Below the pieces are notes generated by a model. That model was not told the origin of the DNA. It searched no databases and saw only the letters and a program-made list of their open reading frames with translations. This document shows, one piece after another, positions 32,920-41,105 of a stretch of 62,709 nucleotides of DNA. This DNA is from a virus. Numbering within the stretch: position 1 is the first letter of the stretch; every line of letters starts with the position of its first letter. Made by a program: the position numbers and the translations under genes. The stretch is taken from the IMG/VR virus record IMGVR_UViG_3300042469_000158, positions 1 through 62,709 of that record. One strand, written 5' to 3'.

Positions 32920-34881
32920 ATGAGCCTCAATAGCCTACAAGATGATATGTCACGCCGCGCCGCTTCTATGGCGGCAATGGCTAAACGTGCAAACCGCCCA
33001 GACGAAATTCAAGCTATACAGAGAAGTCTTATTGCGGGTGTTCAAAGCGGTTCAATTAAATCGTATGTGGGAATCCCCCTCATTCAAGAACTTACCAAAA
33101 AGTTGTCAGAAGTTAAAGCCAAGATGGCGCAAAACATTGCCGGTGCTGGCATGCAACAACCACAACAAGGTGGTGCTCCGATTGCTCAACAGGTGATGGC
33201 ACAAGCCGCTCAAGCAGATCAGTCTCAGGGTGTTGAAGCCCTACCATCTAACTTGCCGCAGTCCTATGCCGGTGGTGGCATTATTGCGTTTGAAGATGGT
33301 GGTAAGGTCGAGCGTTATCAGAACACTGGGTTCACAGGTATGGGCAATATAAGTACGCCTTACTCTGCAACAAACCCAAATGCGGCAATGGGCGAGTTCT
33401 TAAAGAAGTTGAACATATCCCCCGCTCAATTCGCTAATGCAAGTCCTGAAGCTCAAAAGAACATTTTGGATATGTTCAGAAGTGCAAGTGAAGCTCCAAA
33501 ACCAATGGCAACTCCAACGGCGGCTCCTACGGCTCCCACAACATCTGGGCCTTATCGTGCAGGTCAAGCAGTGGGGCAAGCAATGCGCGGCAGTACAACA
33601 GGGGCAGGTAACTTTTTGTCTCGTGGACTTATGGGCACAATCGGTGGCCCTGCCACAGGAGGTATTTTTGCGGCTTTAACTCCAAGCCCTCTTGGAGATG
33701 ACCAAGCAGTATTAGCCGCTTTACGTGGTGAAGGTTATCGGGATCAGCCCTATGATGTAGTGAATGCGCGTAGGATATTAGAAGCCGCAGGGATGGATCC
33801 TAATAAGGCTCCTATTAAACCCGTTACTCAAGCTGTAGCCCCACCCCCTACACCTGCGGCTCAAGCGCAACCTCCCGCCGCTCCTGTGGCTCCCGTTGCC
33901 CCCGCAATCCCCGGTGCTGGTAATTTCAAAATGCCTACGTTGCCCACAATGAAAGAGGCCGCCGCTCCCGTATTAACCAACCTTGATGCACTTACCAAAA
34001 AGTTACCAGAAGACGCAAAAAGGGACGCAAAGACCGCTGTTGAGCTTACGCAGACAAAGTTGGAAGAAATGGACAGGCCCGGTTTTGAAGCCCGTGAAGA
34101 ACGTCTTGGTAAACGGGAAGCTGGCCTTGAAAGAGAAAATGCAATTAGTCGCGCTTTGACCGGTATTAAAACGGGTCTACGTATTGCCGGTAGTAAAGAG
34201 CGTACCCTTGCAGGTGCTTTGGGTAACGAAGGCAGTCAGGGTATTGAAGACCTTATTCGTGGCGAAGCCGCAAATCGTGCCGCTAAAGATAAGTTAGAAG
34301 ATTATCGTGATAACCTTGAGCAACAGAAGGTTGCCGCCAAAAAAGGTAACTATCAAGCCGCTCAAGCGGCTGGAGAACGCGCCGCTGATAACTTGTATAA
34401 ATATACAAACCTAAATTTAACCGCTGCTTCTGCCGGTAACAATCAAGCCTTACAACGTCAGCAAATTGAACAACAAGGCAATTTCCAAAAAGCTAGTTTG
34501 GCGCAGTCGGGTATATTAGGATTGAGTGAGTTAGGGCTTAGAAAAGATCAACTTAATCAAAGTGCAGCAACCGCTAACGCGCAGTTGCAGCTTGGTCGTG
34601 AAAGGCTTGGTATCCTTAAAGATCAAATTGCGGCGGGGGATAAACGTGCGGCGGCAACTCTTGCTACAGCGGAACAAAAAGCCTATACCGCTTTCCAAAC
34701 TAGCCCACAATTCCAACAAGCGCAGGCACAAGCCAAAAAAATGGCTCCAATTGAAGCTCAACGGTTTATGCAACAAGAATGGATGAAATACAGCGCGAAT
34801 GCAATGCCTTCATTGCTTGCTGGTCAAGGCGGTGGTGCTAGTATTCCTTCGTTTAACGACTTGTACAAAGCAACGGAATAA
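32920..34881 (+). CDS. Internal virion protein (helical)
   Basis: This 653-residue protein starts MSLNSLQDDMSRRAASMAAMAKRANRPDEI. It has a Pro/Ala-rich centre (about residues 190-340), followed by a long helical Gln/Ala/Lys-rich C-terminus (about 380-640) with EREKLxxAG-type heptads. It lacks enzyme motifs. The layout between a repeat-rich protein and the giant 1976-residue protein matches the internal-core block of podoviruses. Confidence 0.72.
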   Translation: MSLNSLQDDMSRRAASMAAMAKRANRPDEIQAIQRSLIAGVQSGSIKSYVGIPLIQELTKKLSEVKAKMAQNIAGAGMQQPQQGGAPIAQQVMAQAAQADQSQGVEALPSNLPQSYAGGGIIAFEDGGKVERYQNTGFTGMGNISTPYSATNPNAAMGEFLKKLNISPAQFANASPEAQKNILDMFRSASEAPKPMATPTAAPTAPTTSGPYRAGQAVGQAMRGSTTGAGNFLSRGLMGTIGGPATGGIFAALTPSPLGDDQAVLAALRGEGYRDQPYDVVNARRILEAAGMDPNKAPIKPVTQAVAPPPTPAAQAQPPAAPVAPVAPAIPGAGNFKMPTLPTMKEAAAPVLTNLDALTKKLPEDAKRDAKTAVELTQTKLEEMDRPGFEAREERLGKREAGLERENAISRALTGIKTGLRIAGSKERTLAGALGNEGSQGIEDLIRGEAANRAAKDKLEDYRDNLEQQKVAAKKGNYQAAQAAGERAADNLYKYTNLNLTAASAGNNQALQRQQIEQQGNFQKASLAQSGILGLSELGLRKDQLNQSAATANAQLQLGRERLGILKDQIAAGDKRAAATLATAEQKAYTAFQTSPQFQQAQAQAKKMAPIEAQRFMQQEWMKYSANAMPSLLAGQGGGASIPSFNDLYKATE

Positions 34882-34884
34882 CCC

Positions 34885-37800
34885 ATGATCATTACCCTGC
34901 CTAAGATTGGCCCCGTACGGTTTGATGACAATATCTCTACCGAGGAATTAAATAAGCAGGTTGGTCTTCTTGCCAAGCAATACGACTTTAAGATTCCAAA
35001 GCGAGATGTAGGGATTGGCACCCTCTTGAAAGAGGGCTTCATGCGTGGCATGGGGGAAACAGGTATCGCTTTGGGGGACACGCTCCCCGCTATGGGTGCA
35101 TCTGCGCTTGGCTTTGATGAGTACGCACAGCGTCAGATGGCTGAAGCCGATGCCTCACGCCAAGCGTTACAAGCCAAGTACCCTACGCAGTTCAAGTCAT
35201 ACACTGAAGTTGAAAGCCCGTATGAGGGTGCACAGTTTATTGCTGAAACTTTAGGCGAACTTGGCCCTACTGCACTGACTGCAATGATTCCCGGTATAGG
35301 CGCTGGGGCAGTGGGTAGTAGGATTGCCGCTCGTGGTGCTATGGGTGCCGCTTTGGAAGCTGGCCCACTATCTATAGCTGGCCGTGCCGCCGCAGAGACT
35401 GCCGCCAAAAAGGCTGGTGAAGTAGCAGGTAAACGCGCAATGTATGGTGGTGTGTACCTCGGCTCATTTGCACAGAATGCACCCGAAGTATTTGAAAGCA
35501 TCTATCAAGAAACTGACAAAATGGAGCCGGGTATTGCCGCGCTTGCTGGTGGCCTGTCTTCTGTCTTGGACGCTATTGTCCCCGGCAAATTGTTAGGTGA
35601 ACTTGGTGGTTACGGCAAGATGAAGGTCATCGAGAAGATGGCCAAAGAATCTGGTGCCGCACCAAAGGTGTGGAAGTACATTGGCAAAGAAGCCGCTAAG
35701 ACCGCAGGTACTGAAGGTTTGACTGAGGCAGCGCAAGAGTCTATCAATGCCGCCGCAGAACAAGTTGCAGGTAGCACTAAAGATATGTTCGGCCCTGAAA
35801 ACATTCAGCGGTTCAAAGAATCGTTTGTCAAAGGTGCAATCGGTGGTGGTGTGTTTGGCACTGTCAGTGGTACAAGCCAAGGCTTAACTGCCCGCAAAGA
35901 ATTTAAAAATACCAAAGAAGCTGAAGAAGCACTCAAAGCGCAAATGGATGCCGAGGCTAAAGCCGGTACTCTTACGCCAGAGAAGCAAGCTGAGTACGAC
36001 ATTGCACTTGAGAACGCACGTAAGCAACGTGAGTCTGAACTTGGTGAAACGTTTGCAGGTCTATCTGACTTCAATCAACGTGAAGAGAATCTCAAGGCTC
36101 TTCAAGCCCGCATGGATCAGATGCGTCCTAACTCTGAGGCATACACTGACCTGCAAGAGCAGATTAGAGTGGCGCAAGAAGAAACTGAAAAAGCCCGAAA
36201 AGCACAAGAAGAGATTGATGCGGCTCGGGTTGCAGGTTCGGCATTTGCTGATGCCGCTGAAACTAAGTCAGGATTACTTACTTCTAAAACTCGCGTTACA
36301 CAGCCGGTTACTGAAGAGACTTTGGCACTGCTTAACATTCCGGCACGTACCAATCTTGGGCAATCACTTTTAGGGTTGGACTTGAGCACCGTGCGGGGGG
36401 CTAAACAGTTTGTAAATATTACAGAAGACCCCGCTACGGTTGGGTCAGTGAACATAGATGAAGACGCATATCTTGGTCTTCGTTCTGAGATTGATAGTGT
36501 TCTTGCAAAGGCAAAACCCAAAGGAGCACCCGATGCTACAAGACCTGACGCCGCCCCAAGTGGAGGAAGCCCTAGCGTGGTTAGCGAACCCGCTAGTATT
36601 AAAACTGCCACAACCGATGAAACAACTGTCGGAGGTGGAGATGTTCTTACTAAGCCGGATGTTGGAGACGCTACTGGACGAGAAGGACAACAGCCCACTG
36701 CATTAACTGAAGCGCCTAATACAGTAGATACAACTGCAAAAATTACCCCCGCTAATCAGGCTATCAATACTGCGCCACAAGTTACACCACAAGTTACACC
36801 ACAAGGAACCACAACTGATGGCACTACGACCACTCAAACCCAGCAAACAGAAGCGCAAAGACAAGCGGCAACAACTGCCCCACGAGGCATCTTAGCCCGT
36901 CCTGATTTATCTTCAGAACTGCCCACTATCCAACAGAAGTTGGGGGTGGCAAAGGCTAAGTTAAATGAGGTCGCTAAAGATGCCCGTGCATATTTTGGTA
37001 AGGTAAACCCTGAACTTGCACTCGATGCAATTGCCAACGACTTGGTGTATCAGCCACAGCCCTACCGTAACTCAAAGATGAAAGCCTTTGAGAAGAGTCC
37101 ACAAGGCCCAGAGCCTATGTTTGGTGAAAAGGCCGAAGCCGCATTCTTCCAAGGTCAAGGCGGTATCCACGCCAAGAATGCCGAGGCATGGGCACGTGCT
37201 AACTTGTCTCCCGAGTCTGTTGCATTCTTAGATCAGAAGATTGCCCAATACACAAAAGAAGCCGAGAGTTCTAGCAAGACACGTGTAAAACAGCAAAAAC
37301 AACAAGACATTCGCAAAGCCACTAAAGAGCAAATCAAAAAAGAAAACCAAGCTCCCAAACGTGCGTCAATGCAAAAGATCATTGATGATGTGTACTTTGG
37401 TGACTTAGATGATAACGCTGACACCGACATCAGCGGTTTGCTTGCTGATGCAGACCTTGCACAATTACAAACGCAGGCTCACCCGGTGGTGCTCCAACAG
37501 CTTGCCAACAATAACTTGACAGGTGCTTTACAGGCGCTGGCGGACAGCGGTTCATCTAAGACAGCAGAACTTTTTGCAGAGTCTTTGTCCAAACAAGTTG
37601 GTAACGTCAACCTAGTATATGGCGCTGAGAAGTCCATGTACGACCCAAAGACCAACACAGTGTATCTGCGTGATGGTGCTACTGAGTATGAGATTCTGCA
37701 TGAGTCTTCACATGCCACCATGTCCCACACTTTGGACAACCCATCGCACCCTGTCACCCGTCAGGTCACAACCCTCTTCAATCAAATGAAGAAAGGCACT

Positions 37801-40800
37801 GAAGGAACTTATGGTGCGCAAGATATACAAGAGTTCGCTGCGGAAGCGTGGAGTAATGATGCGTTTCGCAACCGCTTAAAAGAATTCAAGCCCACAGGTG
37901 AAAAACTCACTGGTTGGGAGCGTTTGGTTAATTCTGTACGTCAGTTGCTCCGCTTGCCCCCTAAAACCGAAACTGCGTTGGATGCGATTGACCGCATGCT
38001 GAATGACATCATCAGCCCACCCCCTGCCGAGCGCATGGGTGAAACTATGTATGCGCAATCCCTGCATAACCCTAACGTTGTGCAAGAGATGTTCACAAAG
38101 ATGGGCGACACCATCCGCAAGCAACCTCTTATGAACAAAGAAGGTGCTGTTGGGTTTTGGAAGGGTGCGGAGAAGATTGGCACGGTTGGCCGTCAGTTGA
38201 TGTACAAGGCGTTGAACTTGTCTGCCTTGGGTGAAATCTCTAAAAACTATTTGGGTGAGACGGGTGCCCGTTTTGCCAATACGGTAGAAGAGATGGCGGG
38301 TTATCAAGAGAAACTGCTTGAAGCCATGTCCCCCCTGCACAAGCGGTTGACTGAATTTAGGCAAACTCCTGAGTATCAGGCGTGGTCTACTTTGGTTCAT
38401 GACGCTACTACTGTTGATGTGCGCCCCTATAAAGAAGCTAAAAAACTTTATGACGGCAGTCCTGAGAAGGAAGCCGAGTATAAAAAACTTCATGCACGGT
38501 TTGAGAAACTTACATCAAATGGCCAGAAGTTATACCGCGATCTATTTGCCACCTACAAAGCTCTTGACACAGAGTTCTTAAAGTCGCTGGAGCGCAACAT
38601 CGAGGCTACGGTGGGTGATAAAGCCAAGTCTGCATCTGCTTACCAAAAGATTTTGCAAGAACTCGCTAGTGTACGTATTGACCACTATGCGCCTTTGTTC
38701 CGCGAAGGTCAGTTCTGGTTGCAGTACAACGTTGGTAATGATGTCAAGAAACAAGCCTTTGAGACTGAGGCTGACCGTGACTTTGCGCGTAAGCAATTAG
38801 AAGCCAGTGGTGCCACAAAGTTTGATGCCTACTCACGTGCTGATCAAATAACGGCCAAGAACGTGCCATCCGGTACTATGCTTGCCGACATCATGAAAAT
38901 CATGAAGGACAGTGGTGCCGGGGAAGATGCTATCAATGACTTGATACAACTTGTTGTTAAGGCTATGCCCGAAGCCAGCATTTTGAAGAGCCGTCAAAAG
39001 CGTACTGGTATTGGTGGTTACATCGACAATGCCGCTTATGTGTTTGACCATGTAAGTAGTAACACTGCACGTCAGTTGGCCCGCATGCAGTATGGCCCTG
39101 AATTGCAACGTCTTATAAAAGACATGACTGAAACGGCTAACCAAGCCCGTGGTGATGCTAATACATTTGGTATTGAACTTATTAACGAGTTTGAAGGTCG
39201 CCGTAAGTTTGCAATGAATCCTACTGTGGCGGGTTGGGCACAGTTTGCAAGCTCTTCTGCGTTCTACTACAACCTTGCCGGTAACGTATCCTCTGCATTG
39301 GTCAACACTTTGCAGACACCGCTGATTGTCTTCCCGCAACTGGGTGGCGAGTATGGGTTTAAGAATGCAGGGGAGGCATTGAAAAACGCCATGAAACTCT
39401 ACACGAGTAGTGGCCTCACAAAGAATGTTACTGAGTTGACTGGCGATGTCAGCAGTCAGAAGGCCATGACCTCTATTGAGAACTGGGTCAACAAAGGTAA
39501 GTACACCCAATACAAAGGTCTTATTGAGGCAATGAAAGACCGTGGCATGCTGGCTACATCCACTGCACGTGACGCACTACGTTCTGAGAACGATAATTCA
39601 TCGGGTTATGGCAGCACAAACAAACTAGCACGTGTCACTACGTTGGTAGGCTCTTTCATGTTTCACCATGCCGAGCGCATGAACCGTGAGATTACAGCCG
39701 TTGCCGCTTTTGATTTGGAAATGGCCAAGCTCAAGAACTCTAAGTTGAGCGATGCTGAGAAGCAAGCCAAGGCAATCGACAAGGCTATGGCACTTGTGGA
39801 ATACACACACGGTGCGGGCAGTACGCTGTCTGGCCCCAGCCTTGGTCAGAGTGACGTAGGAAAAGTTTTGATGGTGTTTAAGCGTTTTGCGTTCAGCATG
39901 TACTACATGTTGTTCGATACCATGAGACGCTCACTCCCTACCAAAGGTGCAACAGGCGAACAGCTTGAAGCAATCAAAGCCGCACGTAAACAACTTGCAG
40001 GTGTATACGGCATGTCCGCGCTCTTTGCAGGTGTGAAAGGTATGCCTCTGTATTGGATTGCAGAAACCGCTTACAACATGTTTCAAGAAGACGATGACGA
40101 TGACTTTGATACGGTCATGCGTGGGTTCCTTGGTGACTTCTTTTTTAAAGGGCCGGTCAACTATCTTACCAATCTGAGTATTGCGGATCGTGTGGGTTGG
40201 ACTGACTTGTTGTGGCGCGAACAAAAGGGTAGCAAGGCTGACGCAAGTGCCTTGTCCCAATTCATGGAAACGCTTTTGGGTGCGCCCTACTCTATTGCTG
40301 ACAGTATCTTGCGTGGTAAAGACCTGATTGCTGAAGGCCAGTATGAGCGTGGTATTGAAGCTATGTTGCCTATTGGTATCCGCAACATCTTGAAGGGTGG
40401 TCGTTATGCAATCGAAGGCGCTAACACTCTGCGTGGTGATGCGGTTGGAGATGTGAACGGATACAACGCCGCTATGCAAGTGCTTGGCTTTGCCCCTGCT
40501 GACTTGATGAAGCAGTACGAAGAAAATGCGTACATGACCGAGAAGGGTAAGGCCATCAAATCCATCGAGAAGAACGCACTGAAGAAGTACTATGCGGCTA
40601 TGCGTGAGGGTGATATCGACGGCATGATGGATGCACGTGAGAAGTTGTTTGAGCTTGGTGCTAAGTACCCTGACCTAAAGATCAGTGAAGAGACAATCAC
40701 TCAGTCGGTGAAGGCACGTGAGCGTATCTCAAACGAAATGTACCAAGGTGTAACGCTCGACCGTAAACTGGCTCCCTACTTGAAGCAAGCCGCCGCAGAA

Positions 40801-40815
40801 GCATACGGTGATTAA
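34885..40815 (+). CDS. Giant internal virion protein with putative metallopeptidase motif
   Basis: This 1976-residue protein is the last + strand gene. Residues about 90-330 hold hydrophobic Gly/Ala-rich helices (LTAMIPGIGAGAVG) that may insert in membranes during ejection. Residues about 550-680 are low-complexity Thr/Pro/Gln. Around residue 939 lies HESSH, followed by EFAAEAW about 45 residues later, matching a zinc peptidase HExxH plus downstream glutamate. The C-terminal 900 residues are helical. T7 gp16 is a functional analogue. Similar multi-domain proteins have been called polyvalent. Confidence 0.75.
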   Translation: MIITLPKIGPVRFDDNISTEELNKQVGLLAKQYDFKIPKRDVGIGTLLKEGFMRGMGETGIALGDTLPAMGASALGFDEYAQRQMAEADASRQALQAKYPTQFKSYTEVESPYEGAQFIAETLGELGPTALTAMIPGIGAGAVGSRIAARGAMGAALEAGPLSIAGRAAAETAAKKAGEVAGKRAMYGGVYLGSFAQNAPEVFESIYQETDKMEPGIAALAGGLSSVLDAIVPGKLLGELGGYGKMKVIEKMAKESGAAPKVWKYIGKEAAKTAGTEGLTEAAQESINAAAEQVAGSTKDMFGPENIQRFKESFVKGAIGGGVFGTVSGTSQGLTARKEFKNTKEAEEALKAQMDAEAKAGTLTPEKQAEYDIALENARKQRESELGETFAGLSDFNQREENLKALQARMDQMRPNSEAYTDLQEQIRVAQEETEKARKAQEEIDAARVAGSAFADAAETKSGLLTSKTRVTQPVTEETLALLNIPARTNLGQSLLGLDLSTVRGAKQFVNITEDPATVGSVNIDEDAYLGLRSEIDSVLAKAKPKGAPDATRPDAAPSGGSPSVVSEPASIKTATTDETTVGGGDVLTKPDVGDATGREGQQPTALTEAPNTVDTTAKITPANQAINTAPQVTPQVTPQGTTTDGTTTTQTQQTEAQRQAATTAPRGILARPDLSSELPTIQQKLGVAKAKLNEVAKDARAYFGKVNPELALDAIANDLVYQPQPYRNSKMKAFEKSPQGPEPMFGEKAEAAFFQGQGGIHAKNAEAWARANLSPESVAFLDQKIAQYTKEAESSSKTRVKQQKQQDIRKATKEQIKKENQAPKRASMQKIIDDVYFGDLDDNADTDISGLLADADLAQLQTQAHPVVLQQLANNNLTGALQALADSGSSKTAELFAESLSKQVGNVNLVYGAEKSMYDPKTNTVYLRDGATEYEILHESSHATMSHTLDNPSHPVTRQVTTLFNQMKKGTEGTYGAQDIQEFAAEAWSNDAFRNRLKEFKPTGEKLTGWERLVNSVRQLLRLPPKTETALDAIDRMLNDIISPPPAERMGETMYAQSLHNPNVVQEMFTKMGDTIRKQPLMNKEGAVGFWKGAEKIGTVGRQLMYKALNLSALGEISKNYLGETGARFANTVEEMAGYQEKLLEAMSPLHKRLTEFRQTPEYQAWSTLVHDATTVDVRPYKEAKKLYDGSPEKEAEYKKLHARFEKLTSNGQKLYRDLFATYKALDTEFLKSLERNIEATVGDKAKSASAYQKILQELASVRIDHYAPLFREGQFWLQYNVGNDVKKQAFETEADRDFARKQLEASGATKFDAYSRADQITAKNVPSGTMLADIMKIMKDSGAGEDAINDLIQLVVKAMPEASILKSRQKRTGIGGYIDNAAYVFDHVSSNTARQLARMQYGPELQRLIKDMTETANQARGDANTFGIELINEFEGRRKFAMNPTVAGWAQFASSSAFYYNLAGNVSSALVNTLQTPLIVFPQLGGEYGFKNAGEALKNAMKLYTSSGLTKNVTELTGDVSSQKAMTSIENWVNKGKYTQYKGLIEAMKDRGMLATSTARDALRSENDNSSGYGSTNKLARVTTLVGSFMFHHAERMNREITAVAAFDLEMAKLKNSKLSDAEKQAKAIDKAMALVEYTHGAGSTLSGPSLGQSDVGKVLMVFKRFAFSMYYMLFDTMRRSLPTKGATGEQLEAIKAARKQLAGVYGMSALFAGVKGMPLYWIAETAYNMFQEDDDDDFDTVMRGFLGDFFFKGPVNYLTNLSIADRVGWTDLLWREQKGSKADASALSQFMETLLGAPYSIADSILRGKDLIAEGQYERGIEAMLPIGIRNILKGGRYAIEGANTLRGDAVGDVNGYNAAMQVLGFAPADLMKQYEENAYMTEKGKAIKSIEKNALKKYYAAMREGDIDGMMDAREKLFELGAKYPDLKISEETITQSVKARERISNEMYQGVTLDRKLAPYLKQAAAEAYGD

Positions 40816-40842
40816 AAAAAGACCCCGACCGAAGTCGGGGTT
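40814..40842 (-). terminator. Intrinsic terminator between convergent arms
   Basis: On the minus strand a CCCCGAC-TTCG-GTCGGGG hairpin with a stable UUCG loop is followed by TCTTTTTTT. This gives a strong terminator for the minus-strand early genes. It lies between the last + gene (stop at 40815) and the last - gene (stop at 40902). The plus strand has no U-tract after the hairpin, so + transcription is not clearly stopped here. Confidence 0.9.
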
Positions 40843-40901
40843 CAAGGAGATAGCAACCAAGGAGAGAGTGACAAGTTGCTAGGGCGAACTCTAGCACATT
40901 G

Positions 40902-41105
40902 TTAAGTGATTCGCCAGAATCTCACTCCTTGGGTGCCTCTTTCCAAAACAAAACGGAATTTAACTTTCATGCCGCGCTCTTTGGCAGAGGCGGCAACTTG
41001 GGTGGCAACATCTTGCCGGTCTAGGCACGGGATGTAGAAGGAGCTACCAACTACAAACTTATGCCATTCTATAGCAACTGGTACAGTATCAGCCGTTATC
41101 GTCAT
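40902..41105 (-). CDS. Small hypothetical protein at the end of the right arm
   Basis: This 67-residue product (MTITADTVPVAIEWHKFVVGSSFYIPCLDRQDVATQVAASAKERGMKVKFRFVLERGTQGVRFWRIT) reads as an alpha/beta domain. It overlaps the end of the primase-helicase gene by 17 bases and lies before the arm terminator. The order of strands and the VRFWRI end recall short phage proteins of unknown role. No domain recognised. Confidence 0.65.
   Translation of the reverse strand: MTITADTVPVAIEWHKFVVGSSFYIPCLDRQDVATQVAASAKERGMKVKFRFVLERGTQGVRFWRIT

Noticed and set aside
38833-39510. Antisense open frame of 225 codons inside the 1976-residue protein gene
   Set aside because: It lies fully opposite a convincing gene, has no ribosome-binding site and no recognisable protein pattern. 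Similar antisense frames at 37876-38493, 36117-36698, 39931-40479 and 3275-3733 were rejected for the same reason.
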